From positions 62,001 through 126,000 of the forward strand of contig NW_027417598.1 of NCBI RefSeq assembly GCF_009905375.1: DNA of 64,000 nt, read 5' to 3'. The position numbers and the translations under genes are program-made. Under the pieces are notes generated by a model, which saw nothing but the letters and a program-made list of their open reading frames with translations, made no database searches and was not told the origin of the DNA. The DNA is from Apium graveolens. Its lineage: Eukaryota; Streptophyta; Magnoliopsida; Apiales; Apiaceae. Within the stretch, counting starts at the first letter, position 1, and each line of letters opens with the position of its first letter. Shown here one piece after another: positions 1 through 11,333 of this stretch.

Positions 1-471
1 TTTGACTTAATCGGTTTTTCAGATGCTGACTATGCAGGGTCACAGGTTGATAGAAAAAGCACAAGTGGTGCTTGTCAATTTTTAGGAGATTGTTTAGTTG
101 CATGGCATAGTAAAAAGCAAACTTCAGTAGCTCTTTCTACCGCTGAAGGAGAGTACATTGCAGCTGGAAGTTGCTGTGCTCAAATTTTGTGGATGCAACA
201 AACATTGCAGGATTTTGGTATTTCTTACTCAAATATTCCTATATATTGTGATAATACCTCTGCAATTAATATCTCTAAAAATCCTGTTATGCATTCTCGT
301 ACTAAGCATATTGATGTTCGTCACCATTTTCTATGAGATAATGTTTCTAAAGGTAATATTGAGCTTATTTATATTTCTACTGAGAAACAGCGTGCAGATA
401 TCTTCACTAAGCCTTTAGCTGAAGATAGATTTTGTAAAATGCGTCGTGAATTAGGTATGTGTTCTCTGTAA
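1..471 (+). pseudogene. copia pol C-terminus: RNase H domain with premature stop
   Basis: Frame 1 reads the C-terminal RNase H of a Ty1/copia polyprotein, the activity that removes the RNA strand during reverse transcription. Visible motifs in order are SDADYAG, RKSTSG, the WHSKKQTSVALSTAEGEY block, the NTSAINISKNPVMHSRTKHID block and the closing ADIFTKPLAEDRF. The acidic residues of the active site (DAD and the E of AEGEY) are present. A TGA at 334-336 interrupts the usual HHFLRDNV motif, where an Arg codon is expected. Past it the frame stays open to TAA at 469-471, which fits a recent nonsense mutation. The start lies outside the window. Confidence 0.93.
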
Positions 472-856
472 TTTATTACGTGATTTTATGTGATTTATGT
501 GATTAAATGTGAATTATGTCATAATACTTAAATATTTGTTGGGTATTTATTTTTTGAGTAATTAGGTTTCTGTTTATAAATTTGTGATTTTTATTTTATT
601 TGTCCGTGTGTTTATGCGTATATATAGCATTAGATTTTGTAAATCTTTTGATTAGACTTTTCATTTCCTTGAAACTCGTGCATGTATCATTCATTCAATA
701 CATCACTTCTGTTTTGCACCTCTTCATCTCCTCTTCCATCTCTAACTCTTCAGTTTCTACTTCTTTTTAAACTCTCTTTCTTAATCTTTTCATTTTCTTT
801 TCTCACTCTACTCTCTCATTCTCTCAAAATTCTATCCTAAAATCTTCTTTTCTTCC
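472..856. other. spacer between pol and the second frame
   Basis: No open frame of note. The stretch is T-rich and pyrimidine-rich toward its right end, just before the ATG at 857. In Sirevirus-like elements such a spacer separates pol from an extra frame. Confidence 0.5.
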
Positions 857-1009
857 ATGGCTCGCCGTTCGAGATCCACCGCTAACCAAACCCCGACCCC
901 TGCTCCATCTGGTTCGAAGCGTCGTCGTATGGCCACAGTCGTCTCCGAAGCATCTAGTGAAGCATCTCCTAATTCTTCCGAACGTCATGCAAAGGAAAGC
1001 TCCAGTTAA
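857..1009 (+). pseudogene. short basic Ser/Thr/Pro-rich frame after pol, probably a truncated second (env-like) ORF
   Basis: An ATG at 857 opens a 50-codon frame beginning MARRSRSTANQTPTPAPSG, followed by a KRRR cluster and a Ser/Glu-rich stretch, ending in TAA at 1007-1009. It lies between pol and the polypurine tracts, where Sireviruses may carry an additional, often env-like, gene. Only a disordered basic N-terminus is left; no membrane segment or coiled coil is seen. The rest was probably deleted. Family membership rests on position and composition only, and it could be a chance frame. Confidence 0.35.
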
Positions 1010-1045
1010 CGTTGACGATTCTGATTGAAGGACCCTTTTATGATG

Positions 1046-1444
1046 AAGGGGGAGAAATTTAAGATGTTTGATATTATTTTTTTTAGACGATGATGGGTTT
1101 ATTTGGTTAAGACTTTGTGATGGGTGTTTATGTTTTTGATGGATGTTGATGTTTTTGGATGACTTTGTGATTGACTGATATTCTGGATTTGTGGATTTGT
1201 TACAACTAGACATCCTGGTTTAGGGATGGGTTGTTATTTTTTTTTAGTATTTAATGTTTGAGACGGTTTTATGCATATTGTTCTGGTGTCTCATTCACTC
1301 TTTAGTTGTCTCATTCTCATATAATTGCATATATTATAAACTGCAATATATTCTGTTGGTTCTAACTTTGTTTTACAGGCCTTTAGTGTTTTTGATAGGG
1401 GGAGCATTTATGCTTTCTTTGTCATCATCATAAAAGGGGGAGAA
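1046..1444 (+). other. three polypurine tracts upstream of the 3' LTR
   Basis: Purine runs AAGGGGGAGA at 1046, ATAGGGGGAGCA at 1395 and AAAAGGGGGAGAA ending at 1444 precede the LTR. The last abuts the LTR and is the likely primer for plus-strand DNA synthesis. Near-copies of the tract are a known Sirevirus feature. The sequence between 1010 and 1433 shows no other coding signal. Confidence 0.75.
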
Positions 1445-2392
1445 TGTTAATTCAAGTGTTTATGATGATAAGAGTTCTTAGCAACAGAATGAAGACTTCA
1501 GATTGGAATCATCCGAGATCTCAGCAATTTTATCAGATTGCAGTTTGTTCAGATTTTCCAGCAGTGGCTATTTCTCAGGATTAGGTTTGTTAGGATTTTG
1601 TGTAAATCTTGTTTATCTGGATAAACCTTATCTCAAACAAACTCACCACCTTATCTTATAAATCAAGTTTAAATCTCTCAAGCCTTATCTCTTTACTTGA
1701 TTTATCTTTTTCAAACGTACTAACAGATTAGTTTAAAAAGCTTCATTCAAATATTTTCAAACAAACTTATCTTCCAACCTTATCTTGTGTTTGAAAATAA
1801 ATCTGTTAGAACTTTGCTTATAAATACAACTCTTTATTTCAGATTTGTAGCTAACACTTACACGAGAATCTTTCATCATCTGAAATCATTTTCTTGTTTC
1901 ATACCCGAGATATCCATATCCAGAAAAACAAGAAACCTAGTTTGAGTTGTAATCAATTTGTTTATTCTTGTAACTGAATAGTGTATTCATATCAACTTTG
2001 TGCCGGGTTGTGGCAAGCTTGATTTCAAAGTATAGCAAGGTAGCTAGAAGGCTAAGGAATAGCAGTGGGCTAGGTAGCAAGGTACCTTGGGAAAGGGTTT
2101 CTTTCAGGTGCTATATTTGTAATCAAGGAAAAGATTGTAAGTTCTTTTATTAAAGTTGATATAATATATTCTCTATGCTAGTTGGCATGGGGACTTGGAT
2201 GTAGGCCATAGACTAGGTGTAGGGGCCGAACCAAGTGAAAACTTCTGGTGTTTTTACTTTTCAATTTTCAGCATTCTGCATTTTATTTCTGTTATTTATT
2301 TTCTGCAGTGTAATTGAGACTGTCTCATACCCTGTCTCATTTGTAAAGGGACTGTCCCATTTGCATAAGAGACTGTCCCATTTGCCTTGACA
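1445..2392 (+). repeat. 3' LTR of the copia element (about 948 bp)
   Basis: The LTR starts TGTTAATTC directly after the purine tract. It is taken to end at ...CCTTGACA because that is the last TG...CA-compatible end before unrelated DNA. It holds a TATA box near its middle. Near the right end there is a short repeated motif, variants of GACTGTCCCATTTG, three to four times between about 2318 and 2386. The right boundary is less certain than the left because the 5' LTR is not in the window. Confidence 0.75.
1819..1826 (+). promoter_or_regulatory. TATA box of the copia LTR
   Basis: TATAAATA in the middle of the LTR, about 375 bp from its left end, is the likely core promoter marking the U3/R boundary. 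No other regulatory site was assigned. Confidence 0.55.
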
Positions 2393-2429
2393 GTTAGAAT
2401 ATTATTTTATCTATCGAGCCATCGAATTT

Positions 2430-3024
2430 CATATAGTTCCGGAACTAGGCCTTCGATGGGAGTGCTACTTATGATGCCTTCCAGAGCGCTCACTCTACCT
2501 TAGTACAGTTAGTAATTGTGTATAGTTCCGGAACTATCTTCGATGGGAGTGCTACTTATGATGCCTTCGAGAGCGCACACTCTAAGGCGCATTATTGACA
2601 GAAATCATGAACTTTTGACACTGTGTCACCAGGTATTTGTGGCCTTAACGAGCTGTGGAATTTTATATCTTATGTCATATGGATTTTGGAAAATTATTTT
2701 TGTTTTATAAAATTATGATACTTGATCCACTAGTGTAGAACTGTTTTCTTGCTGGGCTCTTGGGTCATTACTCACAAATTTTGAGGTGCTTAGGTTTTGC
2801 GACATCTTAAAGGTGGATGCTTTGGAAAAATATTTTAGTGATTATGTTTGTATTGGAGCTGAGTCTCCCAAGATTTGCTTTATTTTCAGCTTAGATGATT
2901 TTATTTCTGTATGAGATTTTAGAATTTTATGAAAAACTAGAAACTTAATCTTATTATTGATTTAATTTGGAGTTTTAGGTGAATATTTAAGTAAAACTAT
3001 TTTCTGAAAAGTTGTGGTATTACA
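2430..3024 (+). repeat. LTR0, 3' part only
   Basis: Right-hand ~600 bp of the array LTR, matching 6466-7036 closely and ending GGTATTACA. Its left part is missing. The 37 bp between the copia LTR and this piece (2393-2429) match nothing else in the window. Confidence 0.8.
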
Positions 3025-3233
3025 GTTGGTATTCAGAGCCTAGATTAGCTTCCAGTAGACTGCCCTTTTAGAGTTATGAGTTTAGTTATTTGGGTTTCCA
3101 AAAAAAAAACTACTTTTATTTGTTTTTTGGTTAAATATTTTCTGAGTTACTCGATGCATAAATATTTTTGTTATCATTAAATATGTTTGGTATGTTTAAA
3201 TTTGGGGACCAAATTTTTTTAATGAGGGTAGAA
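3025..3233 (+). repeat. internal segment 1 (209 bp) with primer site and purine tract
   Basis: Begins GTTGGTATTCAGAGCC, which resembles the plant tRNA-iMet primer site TGGTATCAGAGCC with one extra T. It ends with GAGGGTAGAA just before the next LTR. It has no coding capacity and is of the same subtype as 7037-7245. Confidence 0.8.
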
Positions 3234-3884
3234 TGTAATAACCATGATTTTTGTAATTATATATATACACATTTTTCGCATTTTTAATTATTTCGTTATA
3301 AGAAAAATAATATTTTATTATCTAGATTTGTTATTAAATCTAAAGACGCGTATTTTTATATTAAAAATAAACATTTCTAGTTATCTAAAATATTTAAGTA
3401 AGGTTAAAAAAATTATTTTAATTTATATGTGCATAATTTTAATTTAATATATATGTATTTATCACTAGAATTTAATAATAGGTGTAGCTATGTTGTGTAT
3501 ATTTATTAGTACGTGTTATGTGTATTTGAAAAACTCAGTCAAACACTACATGTTAACAAAGAGATAATGTTTCTTTAAATTTGTGATCACGTACCGACTA
3601 ACCCATTGAATCCGAGTATTAGTAACCAACTTGTGTATAAACATCTTCTCTTTTCAGGCTATTTCCTATATTTTTAGGTATGTGTTTTATATGTTTATTG
3701 CATACTTCTATATATATATAATTAAATTATTTTTTTGTTAACTTATGTATGACTATTCTAATTCACTTGTTATTAGTTTATTTTATTATTTAGTTCAATG
3801 GTTATGTGTATAACACTATAGTTTACTTAATTTAATCATTTAGTTTGATGTTGATTATTAAATGTTTTAGTTAATAACCAAATT
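3234..3884 (+). repeat. LTR1, truncated by an internal join
   Basis: Starts TGTAATAACC and follows the LTR for about 650 bp. Near 3878 it jumps from the LTR interior (AGTTAATAA) straight to the purine-tract region (CCAAATTTTTTTAAGGAG) of the next element. The bases shared at the join suggest a microhomology-mediated deletion. The TATA segment is lost by a deletion between GTATAA repeats. Confidence 0.75.
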
Positions 3885-3902
3885 TTTTTAAGGAGAGTAG
3901 AA

Positions 3903-4892
3903 TGTAATAACCATAATTTTTGTAATTATATATATATATACATTTTTCGTATTTTTAATTATTTGGTTATATAAGAAAAATAATATTTTATTATATAGAT
4001 TTGTTATTAATCTAAAGACGTGTATTTTTATATTAAAAATAAACATTTCTAGTTATCTAAAATATTTAATTAAGGTTAAAAAAATTGTTTTAATTTATAT
4101 GTGCATAATTTTAATTTAATATATATTTATTTTATCACTAGAATTTATGAATTTATTTTGTTACTTGTAGTGACATTTAATTGTTATTATGGGTTAAGCT
4201 TTATAAAGTTAAAGTGTGGTTAGCTTAGTGGCATGTACATGTTAACATTCTGATTATTATATTAAGTGTATGTATGTATGTCTAAGTTCATTTTGGCAAC
4301 ATAATTTTAGGAGTTATTTGTATTAAGGTATGTTAACTCTTCACACTTTATTTATTTTAAAATCTTTTAAATATTTTTGCACTGCTTTTGTCTTAAAATT
4401 TATGGATGAAGTACCACATTTTAAAAATAAGAATTAGCAGTAAGCTCTCACTTATGAACCAGTTAGTAATTGCTTATAGTTCCGCATACAGTGTCACCAG
4501 GTACTTGTGGCATTAACAAGCTGTGGAATTTTATATCTTATGTCATTTGGATTTTGGAAAATGGTTTTTGTTTTATAAAATTATGATACTTGATCCACTA
4601 GTGTAGAAATGTTTTATTTGTGGGCTTTTGGCTCATTACTCACAATTTTTTAGGTGCTTAGCTTTTGCTACATCTTAAAGCTCAATGCTTTGGAACAATA
4701 TTTTAGTGATTATCTTTGTATTCGAGCTGCGTCTACCAAGATTTGCTTTATTTTCTGCTTAGAAGATTTTATTTCTGTCTGGGATTTTAGAATTTTATGA
4801 AAAGCTACAAACTTATTCTTATTATGGATTTAATTTGGAGTTTTAGCTGAATATTTAAGTATAACTATTTTCTGAAAAGTTGAGGTATTACA
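3903..4892 (+). repeat. LTR2, short subtype (990 bp)
   Basis: Starts TGTAATAACC and ends GGTATTACA. About 0.9 kb of the LTR middle is missing: CACTAGAATTTA is joined directly to TGAATTTATTTTG. The same deletion and the same diagnostic variants (ATTAATCTAAAGACGTGT, TTTTTCGTATT) occur in the LTR at 11334, so the two share a short-LTR ancestor. Confidence 0.82.
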
Positions 4893-5090
4893 GTTGGTAT
4901 TTAGAGCCTAGGTTAACTTCCTGCCCTTTTAGAGTTATGAGTTTAGTTATTTGTGTTTCCAAACAAAACTACTTTTCTTTTTTTTTGGTTAAATATTTCT
5001 GACTTTCTCGATGCAGAAATATTTTTGGTATCATAAAATGTTTTTGGTATGTTTAAATTTGGGGACCAAATTTTTTTAAGGAGGGTAGAA
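4893..5090 (+). repeat. internal segment 2 (198 bp)
   Basis: Primer-site-like start GTTGGTATTTAGAGCC, purine tract GGAGGGTAGAA at the right end. It shares the variant CTAGGTTAACTTCCTGCCC with 9149-9345, marking the second internal subtype. Confidence 0.8.
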
Positions 5091-7036
5091 TGTAATAACC
5101 ATGATTTTCGTAGTTATATATATATACATTTTTAGCATTTTTAATTATTTGGTTATATAAGAAAAATAGTATTTTATTATATAGATTTGTTATTAAATCT
5201 AAGGACGCGTATTTTTATATTAAAAATAAACATTTCTAGTTATGTAAAATATTTAAGTAAGGTTAAAAAAATTGTTTTAATTTAAATGTGCATAATTTTA
5301 ATTTAATATTTATTTATTTTATCACTAGAATTTAATAATAGGTGTAGTTATGTTGTGTATATTTATTAGTATGTGTATTTGAAAAACTACACTACATGTT
5401 AACAAAGAGATAATGTTTGTTTAAATTTGTGATCACGTACCCACTAACCCATTGAATTGGAGTATTAGTTTAACGTATAAATAGGCTATTAGCATATCAT
5501 TTTATCTTTGTATAACATCTTTTCTTTTCAGGTACGTTCTATTTCCTATATTTTTACTTATGTATTTTACATGTTTATTGCATACTTCTATATATATATA
5601 TATATATAATTAAATTACATTTTTGTAAACTTATGTATGACTATTCTAATTCACTTGTTATTAGTTTATTTTATTATTTAGTTCCATGGTTATGTGTATA
5701 ACACTATAATTTACTTAATTTAATCATTTAGTTTGATGTTGATTATTAAATGTTTTAGTTAATAATCACCATATTTTTTGTAAATATTTAATGCATGAAT
5801 TTATGTTTATAATTACGTGTTTTGTGCATGCATAATAATTCATATGTTATATGTTAAATATATGTTTGATTTAGATACGCATTTAGATTAGTGCACCAAT
5901 TAAATATATGCTCATTTATTAAATTGATTATACTTATTTTGTATAATGATATTTTCACACGTAAGGTTATGAAAATTTTATACACCAATATTTACATCTA
6001 TTTTATTTTGAGTTTAAATAGTTTACATATACTTGATTTATTATTATTATATATAATGTATTTAAGTGTTGAGTTTTTTTATTTGTCGGTACATTATTTT
6101 GAACTATTATATGAGAATGGTCGTATTTATATGTCAATATGAATTTATTTTGTTACTTGTAGTGACATTTAATTGTTATTATGGGTTAATCTTTATAAAG
6201 TTAAAGTGTGGTTAGCTTAGTGGCATGTACATGTTAATATTCTGATTATTATATTAAGTGTATGTGTGCATATTTAGGTTCATTTTGGCAACATAATTTT
6301 AGGAGATATTGCTATTAAGGTAAGTTAACTATTCACACATTGTTTATTTTAAAATGTTTTAAATATTTTTGCACTGCTTTTGTTTTAAAATTTATGGATG
6401 AAGTACCCTGTTTTACAAATAAGAATTCCCAGTGACTTCTGGTTCTGAACCACTTAGTAATTGCGTATAGTTCCCCAACTAGGCTTCGATGGGAGTGCTA
6501 CTTATGATGCCTTCGAGAGCGCTCACTCTACCTTAGTACATTTAGTAATTGCGTATAGTTCCGGAACTATTCGATGGGAGTGCTACTTATGCCTTCGAGA
6601 GCCCACACTACCTTAGTAAGGGGCTCATTATTGACAGAAATTATGAACTTTTGACACTGTGTCACCAGATATTTGTGGCCTTAACGAGCTGTGAAATTTT
6701 ATATCTTATGTCATATGGATTTTGGAAAATGATTTTTGTTTTATAAAATTATGATACTTCATCCACTAGTGTAGAACTGTTTTCTTGCTGGTCATTACTC
6801 ACAAATTTTGAGGTGCTTAGGTTTTGCGACATCTGGATGCTTTGGAAAAATATTTTAGTGATTATGTTTGTATTGGAGCTGCGTCTCCCAAGATTTGCTT
6901 TATTTTCAGCTTAGATGATTTTATTTCTTTCTAGGATTTTAGAATTTTATGAAAAACTAGAAACTTAATCTTATTATGGATTTAATTTGGAGTTTTAGGT
7001 GAATATTTAAGTAAAACTATTTTCTGTGGTATTACA
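5091..7036 (+). repeat. LTR3, long form (1946 bp)
   Basis: The longest LTR of the array, TGTAATAACC to GGTATTACA, with a TATA box at 5476. Near the right end (about 6466-6610) is a duplicated AGTTCC...GATGGGAGTGCTACTTATG stretch, also present in LTR0. Non-coding. Confidence 0.85.
5476..5483 (+). promoter_or_regulatory. TATA box in LTR3
   Basis: TATAAATA followed by GGCTATTAGCATATC, about 385 bp into the LTR. The same box is intact at 7648 and 9763 but deleted from LTR1, LTR7 and the fragment at 40089. Start sites would fall roughly 30 bp downstream. Confidence 0.55.
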
Positions 7037-7245
7037 GTTGGTATTCTGAACCTAGATTAGCTTCCAGTAGACTGCCTTTTAGAGTTATGAGTTTAGTTAT
7101 TTGGGTTTCCAAAAAAAAAACCTACTTTTATTTTTTTTTTGGTTAAATATTTTCTGAGTTTCTCGATGCATAAATATTTTTGGTATCATTAAATATTTTT
7201 GGTATGTTTAAATTTGGGGACCAAATTTTTTTAATGAGGGTAGAA
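7037..7245 (+). repeat. internal segment 3 (209 bp)
   Basis: Near copy of 3025-3233, including the A-run before CTACTTTTA. Primer-site-like start GTTGGTATTCTGAACC is degraded. Ends GAGGGTAGAA. Confidence 0.8.
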
Positions 7246-9148
7246 TGTAATAACCATGATTTTTGTAATTATATATATATACATTTTTCGCATTTTTAAT
7301 TATTTCGTTATAATAAAAATAATATTTTATTATATAGATTTGTTATTAAATCTAAAGACGCGTATTTTTATATTAAAAATAAACATTTCTAGTTATCTAA
7401 AATATTTAAGTAAGGTTAAAAAAATTGTTTTAATTTATATGTGCATAATTTTAATTTAATATATATATATTTTATCACTAGAATTTAATAATAGGTGTAG
7501 CTATGTTGTGTATATTTATTAATACGTGTTATGTGTATTTGAAAAACTCAGTCAAACACTACATGTTAACAAAGAGATAATGTTTGTTTAAATTTGTGAT
7601 CACGTACCACTAACCCATTGAATCGGAGTATTAGTAACTAACTTGTGTATAAATAGGCTATTAGCATATAATTTTATCTCTGTATAACATCTTCTCTTTT
7701 CAGGTACGTTCCATTTCCTATATTTTTACTTATGTATTTTATATGTTTATTGCATACTTCTATATATATATAATTAAATTACATTTTTGTTAACTTATGT
7801 ATGACTATTCTAATTCATTTGTTATTAGTTTATTTTATTATTTAGTTCCATGGTAATGTGTATAACACTATAGTTTACTTAATTTAATCATTTAGTTTGA
7901 TGTTGATTATTAAATGTTTTAGTTAATAATCACTATTTTTTTATAAATATTTAATGCATGAATTTATGTTTATAATTACGTGTTTTGTGCATGCATAATA
8001 ATTCATATGTTATATGTTAAATATATGTTTAATTTAGATATGCATTTAGATTAGTGCACCAATTAAATATATGCTCATTTATTAAATTGATTATACTTAT
8101 TTTGTATAATGATATTTTCACAGGTAAGGTTATGAAAATTTTATACACCAATATTTATATCTTGTCCACTTGCATAATCATAAGCATATGTTACCTATTT
8201 TATTTATCTTTGTTATTTTATTTTAAGGATTATATAGATAGTAAATATTAAATGTATATCTATTTTATTCTGAATTTAAATAGTTTACAAATACTTGATT
8301 TATTATTATTATATATAATGTATTTAAGTGTTTAGTTTTTTTTATTTGTCGGTACACTATTTTGAACTATTATATGAGAATGGTCGTATTTATATGTCAA
8401 TATGAATTTATTTTGTTACTTGTAGTGACATTTAATTCTTGTAGTGACATTTAATTGTTATTATGGGTTAAGCTTTATAAAGTTAAAGTGTGGTTAGCTT
8501 AGTGGCATGTATATGTTAACATTCTGATTATTATATTAAGTGTATGTGTGTATGTCTAGGTTCATTTTAGCAACATAATTTTAGGAGATATTGCTATTAA
8601 GGTAAGTTAACTCTTGACACTTTATTTATTTTAAAATCTCTTAAATATTTTTTCACTGCTTTTGTTTTAAAATTTATGGATGAAGGACCTCGTTTTACAA
8701 ATAAAAATTAGCAGCAAGTTAGTAATTGCGTATAGTTCCGGATACAGTGTCACCAGGTACTTGTGGCATTAACCAGCTGTGGAATTTTATATTTTATGTC
8801 ATTTGGATTTTGGAAAATGGTTTTTGTTTTATAAAATTATGATACTTGATCCACTAGTGTAGAAATGTTTTCTTTATGGGTTTTTGGCTCATTACTCACA
8901 AATTTTCACGTGCTTAGCTTTTGCTACATCTTAAAACTCAATGCTTTGGAACAATATTTTAGTGATTATCTTTGTATTGGAGCTGCTTCTACCAAGATTT
9001 GCTTTATTTTCAGCTTAGAAGATTTTATTTCTGTCTGGGATTTTAGAATTTTATGAAAAACTAGAAACTTATTCTTATTATGGATTTAATTTGGAGTTTT
9101 AGCTGAATATTTAAGTATAACTATTTTCTGAAAAGTTGGGGTATTACA
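7246..9148 (+). repeat. LTR4 (1903 bp)
   Basis: TGTAATAACC to GGTATTACA. Contains a 22-bp duplication around 8419-8460 (CTTGTAGTGACATTTAATT twice). Its right end lacks the GATGGGAGTGC block and matches the right end of LTR2. Confidence 0.85.
7648..7655 (+). promoter_or_regulatory. TATA box in LTR4
   Basis: TATAAATA in the same position and context as in LTR3. Confidence 0.5.
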
Positions 9149-9345
9149 GTTGGTATTTAGAGCCTAGGTTAACTTCCTGCCCTTTTAGAGTTATGAGTTT
9201 AGTTATTTGTGTTTCCAAAAAAAACTACTTTTATTTTTTTTGGTTAAATATTTTCTGACTTTCTCAATGCAGAAATAATTTTGGTATCATTAAATTTTTT
9301 GGTATGTTTAAATTTGGGGACCAAATTTTTTTAAGGACGGTAGAA
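9149..9345 (+). repeat. internal segment 4 (197 bp)
   Basis: Near copy of 4893-5090; starts GTTGGTATTTAGAGCC and ends GGACGGTAGAA. Confidence 0.8.
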
Positions 9346-11147
9346 TGTAATAACCATAATTTTTGTAATTATATATATATATATATATATACATTTTTCG
9401 CATTTTTAATTATTTGGTTATATAAGAAAAATAGTATTTTATTATATAGATTTGTTATTAAATCTAAAGACGCGTATTTTTATATTAAAAATAAACATTT
9501 CTAGTTATCTAAAGTATTTAAGTAAGGTTTAAAAAATTGTTTTAATTTATATGTGCATAATTTTAATTTAATATATATTTATTTTATCACTAGAATTTAA
9601 TAATAGGTGTAGTTATGCTGTGTATATTTATTAGTATGTGTTATGTGTATTTGAAAAACTCAGTCAAACACTACATGTTAACAAAGAGATAATGTTTGTT
9701 TAAATTTGTGATCACTTACCCACTAACCCATTGAATCTGAGTATTAGTTGAACCAACTTGTGTATAAATAGGCTTTTAGCATATCATTTTATCTCTGTAT
9801 AACATCTTCTCTTTTCAGGTACGTTCTATTTCCTATATTTTTACTTATGTATTTTACATGTTTATTGCATACTTCTATATATATATATATATAATTACAT
9901 TTTTCTGAACTTATTTATGAATATTCGAATTCAATTGTTATTAGTTTATTTTATTATTTAGATCCATGGTTATGTGTATAACACTATAGTTTACTTAATT
10001 TAATCATTTAGTTTGATGTTGATTATTAAATGTTTTAGTTAATAATCACTATTTTTTTTGTAAATATTTAATGCATGAATTTATGTTTTTAATTACGTGT
10101 TTTGGGCATGCATAATAATTTATATGTTATATGTTAAATATATGTTTGATTTAGATATGCATTTAGATTAGTGCACCAATTAAATATATGCTAATTTATT
10201 AAATTGATTATACTTATTTTGTATAATGATATTTTCACACGTAAGGTTATGAAAATTTTATACACCAATATTTATATTTTGTCCACTTGCATAATTATAA
10301 GCATATGTTACCTATTTTATTTATCTTTGTTATTTTATTTTAAGGATTATATAGATAGTAAATATTAAATGTACATCTATTTTATTCTGAATTTAAATAG
10401 TTTACATATACTTGATTTATTATTATTATATATAATGTATTTAAGTGTTGAGTTTTTTTTATTTGTCGGTACACTATTTTGAACTATTATATGAGAATGA
10501 TGGTATTTATATGTCAATATGAATTTATTTTGTTACTTCTAGTGAAATTTAATTGTTATTATGGGTTAAGCTTTATAAAGTTAAAGTGTGGTTAGCTTAG
10601 TGGCATGTACATGTTAACATTGTGATTATTATATTAAGTGTATGTGTGTATGTGTAGGTTCATTTTGGCAACATAATTTGAGAGATATTGCTATTAAGGT
10701 AAGTTAACTTATACTGCTTTTGTTTTAAAATTTATGGATGAAGTACCGTGTTTTACAAATAAGAATTCGAACCAGTTAGTAATTGCCTATAGTTCCGGAA
10801 CTAGCCTTTCATACCTTACTAGGGTTATGAACTTTTGATACTGTGTCACCAGGTATTTGTGGCCTTAACCAGCTGTGGAATTTTATATCTTATGTCATAT
10901 GGATGTCGAAAAATGATTTTAATTTTATAAAATTATGATACTTGATCGACTAATGTAGAACTATTTTCTTGCTGGGCTCTTGGCTCATTACTCACAAATT
11001 TTCAGGTGCTTAGTTTTGCGACATCTTAAAACTGGATGCTTTGGAACAATATTTTAGTGATTATGTTTGTATTGGAGCTGAGTCTCCCAAGATTTGCTTT
11101 ATTTTCAGCTTAGGTATAACTTTTTTCTCAAAAGTTGGCGTATTACA
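9346..11147 (+). repeat. LTR5 (1802 bp)
   Basis: TGTAATAACC to GCGTATTACA, with a longer TA run near its start. A deletion near 11113 joins CAGCTTAG to GTATAAC, removing about 140 bp present in other copies. Its right end (CCTTTCATACCTTACTAGGG) matches that of LTR6. Confidence 0.83.
9763..9770 (+). promoter_or_regulatory. TATA box in LTR5
   Basis: TATAAATA followed by GGCTTTTAGCATATC, equivalent to the boxes at 5476 and 7648. Confidence 0.5.
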
Positions 11148-11333
11148 GTTGGTATTCAGAGCCTAGATTAGCTTCCTGCCCTTTTAGAGTTATAAGTTTA
11201 GTTATTTGCGTTTCCAAAAAAAACTACTTTTATTTTTTTTGGTTAAATATTTTCTGACTTTCTATTTTTGGTATCATTAAATATTTTTGGTATGTTTAAA
11301 TTTGGGGACCAAATTTTTTTAAGGAGAGTAGAA
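11148..11333 (+). repeat. internal segment 5 (186 bp)
   Basis: Primer-site-like start GTTGGTATTCAGAGCC. A small deletion removes the CTCGATGCAGAAA stretch found in the other segments. Ends GGAGAGTAGAA. Confidence 0.78.

Larger units (their letters stand above)
1..2392 (+). mobile_element. Sirevirus-like Ty1/copia retrotransposon, 3' end
   Basis: The window opens inside the RNase H region of a copia polyprotein and continues through a post-pol spacer, a truncated second frame, three polypurine tracts and one LTR. Copia polymerase, an extra frame after pol and repeated polypurine tracts before the 3' LTR together are the known pattern of the Sirevirus lineage. The 5' LTR, gag, protease, integrase and most of the reverse transcriptase lie outside the window. 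A stop codon in RNase H makes this copy defective. The lineage is an inference; the copia assignment is firm. Confidence 0.8.

Noticed and set aside
824..1213. 129-codon minus-strand frame over the copia 3' region
   Set aside because: It is antisense to the basic frame at 857 and to G/T-rich non-coding DNA; its composition is biased and no motif is seen.
2393..2429. Possible target-site duplication of the copia element
   Set aside because: The element's 5' end is outside the window, so the five bases after the LTR (GTTAG) cannot be compared.
5891..6142. Hydrophobic small frames recurring in the LTRs (also 8054, 13435, 3244, 7256)
   Set aside because: AT-rich DNA translated as Ile/Tyr/Leu/Phe. 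Repeated only because the LTR is repeated; lengths change with TA-run indels.
8865..9056. 63-codon frame (FSLWVFGSLLTNF...) that recurs at 12031 and 41490
   Set aside because: It lies in the right end of the array LTR, is broken in other LTRs by indels, and has no recognisable family. Recurrence is explained by LTR duplication.
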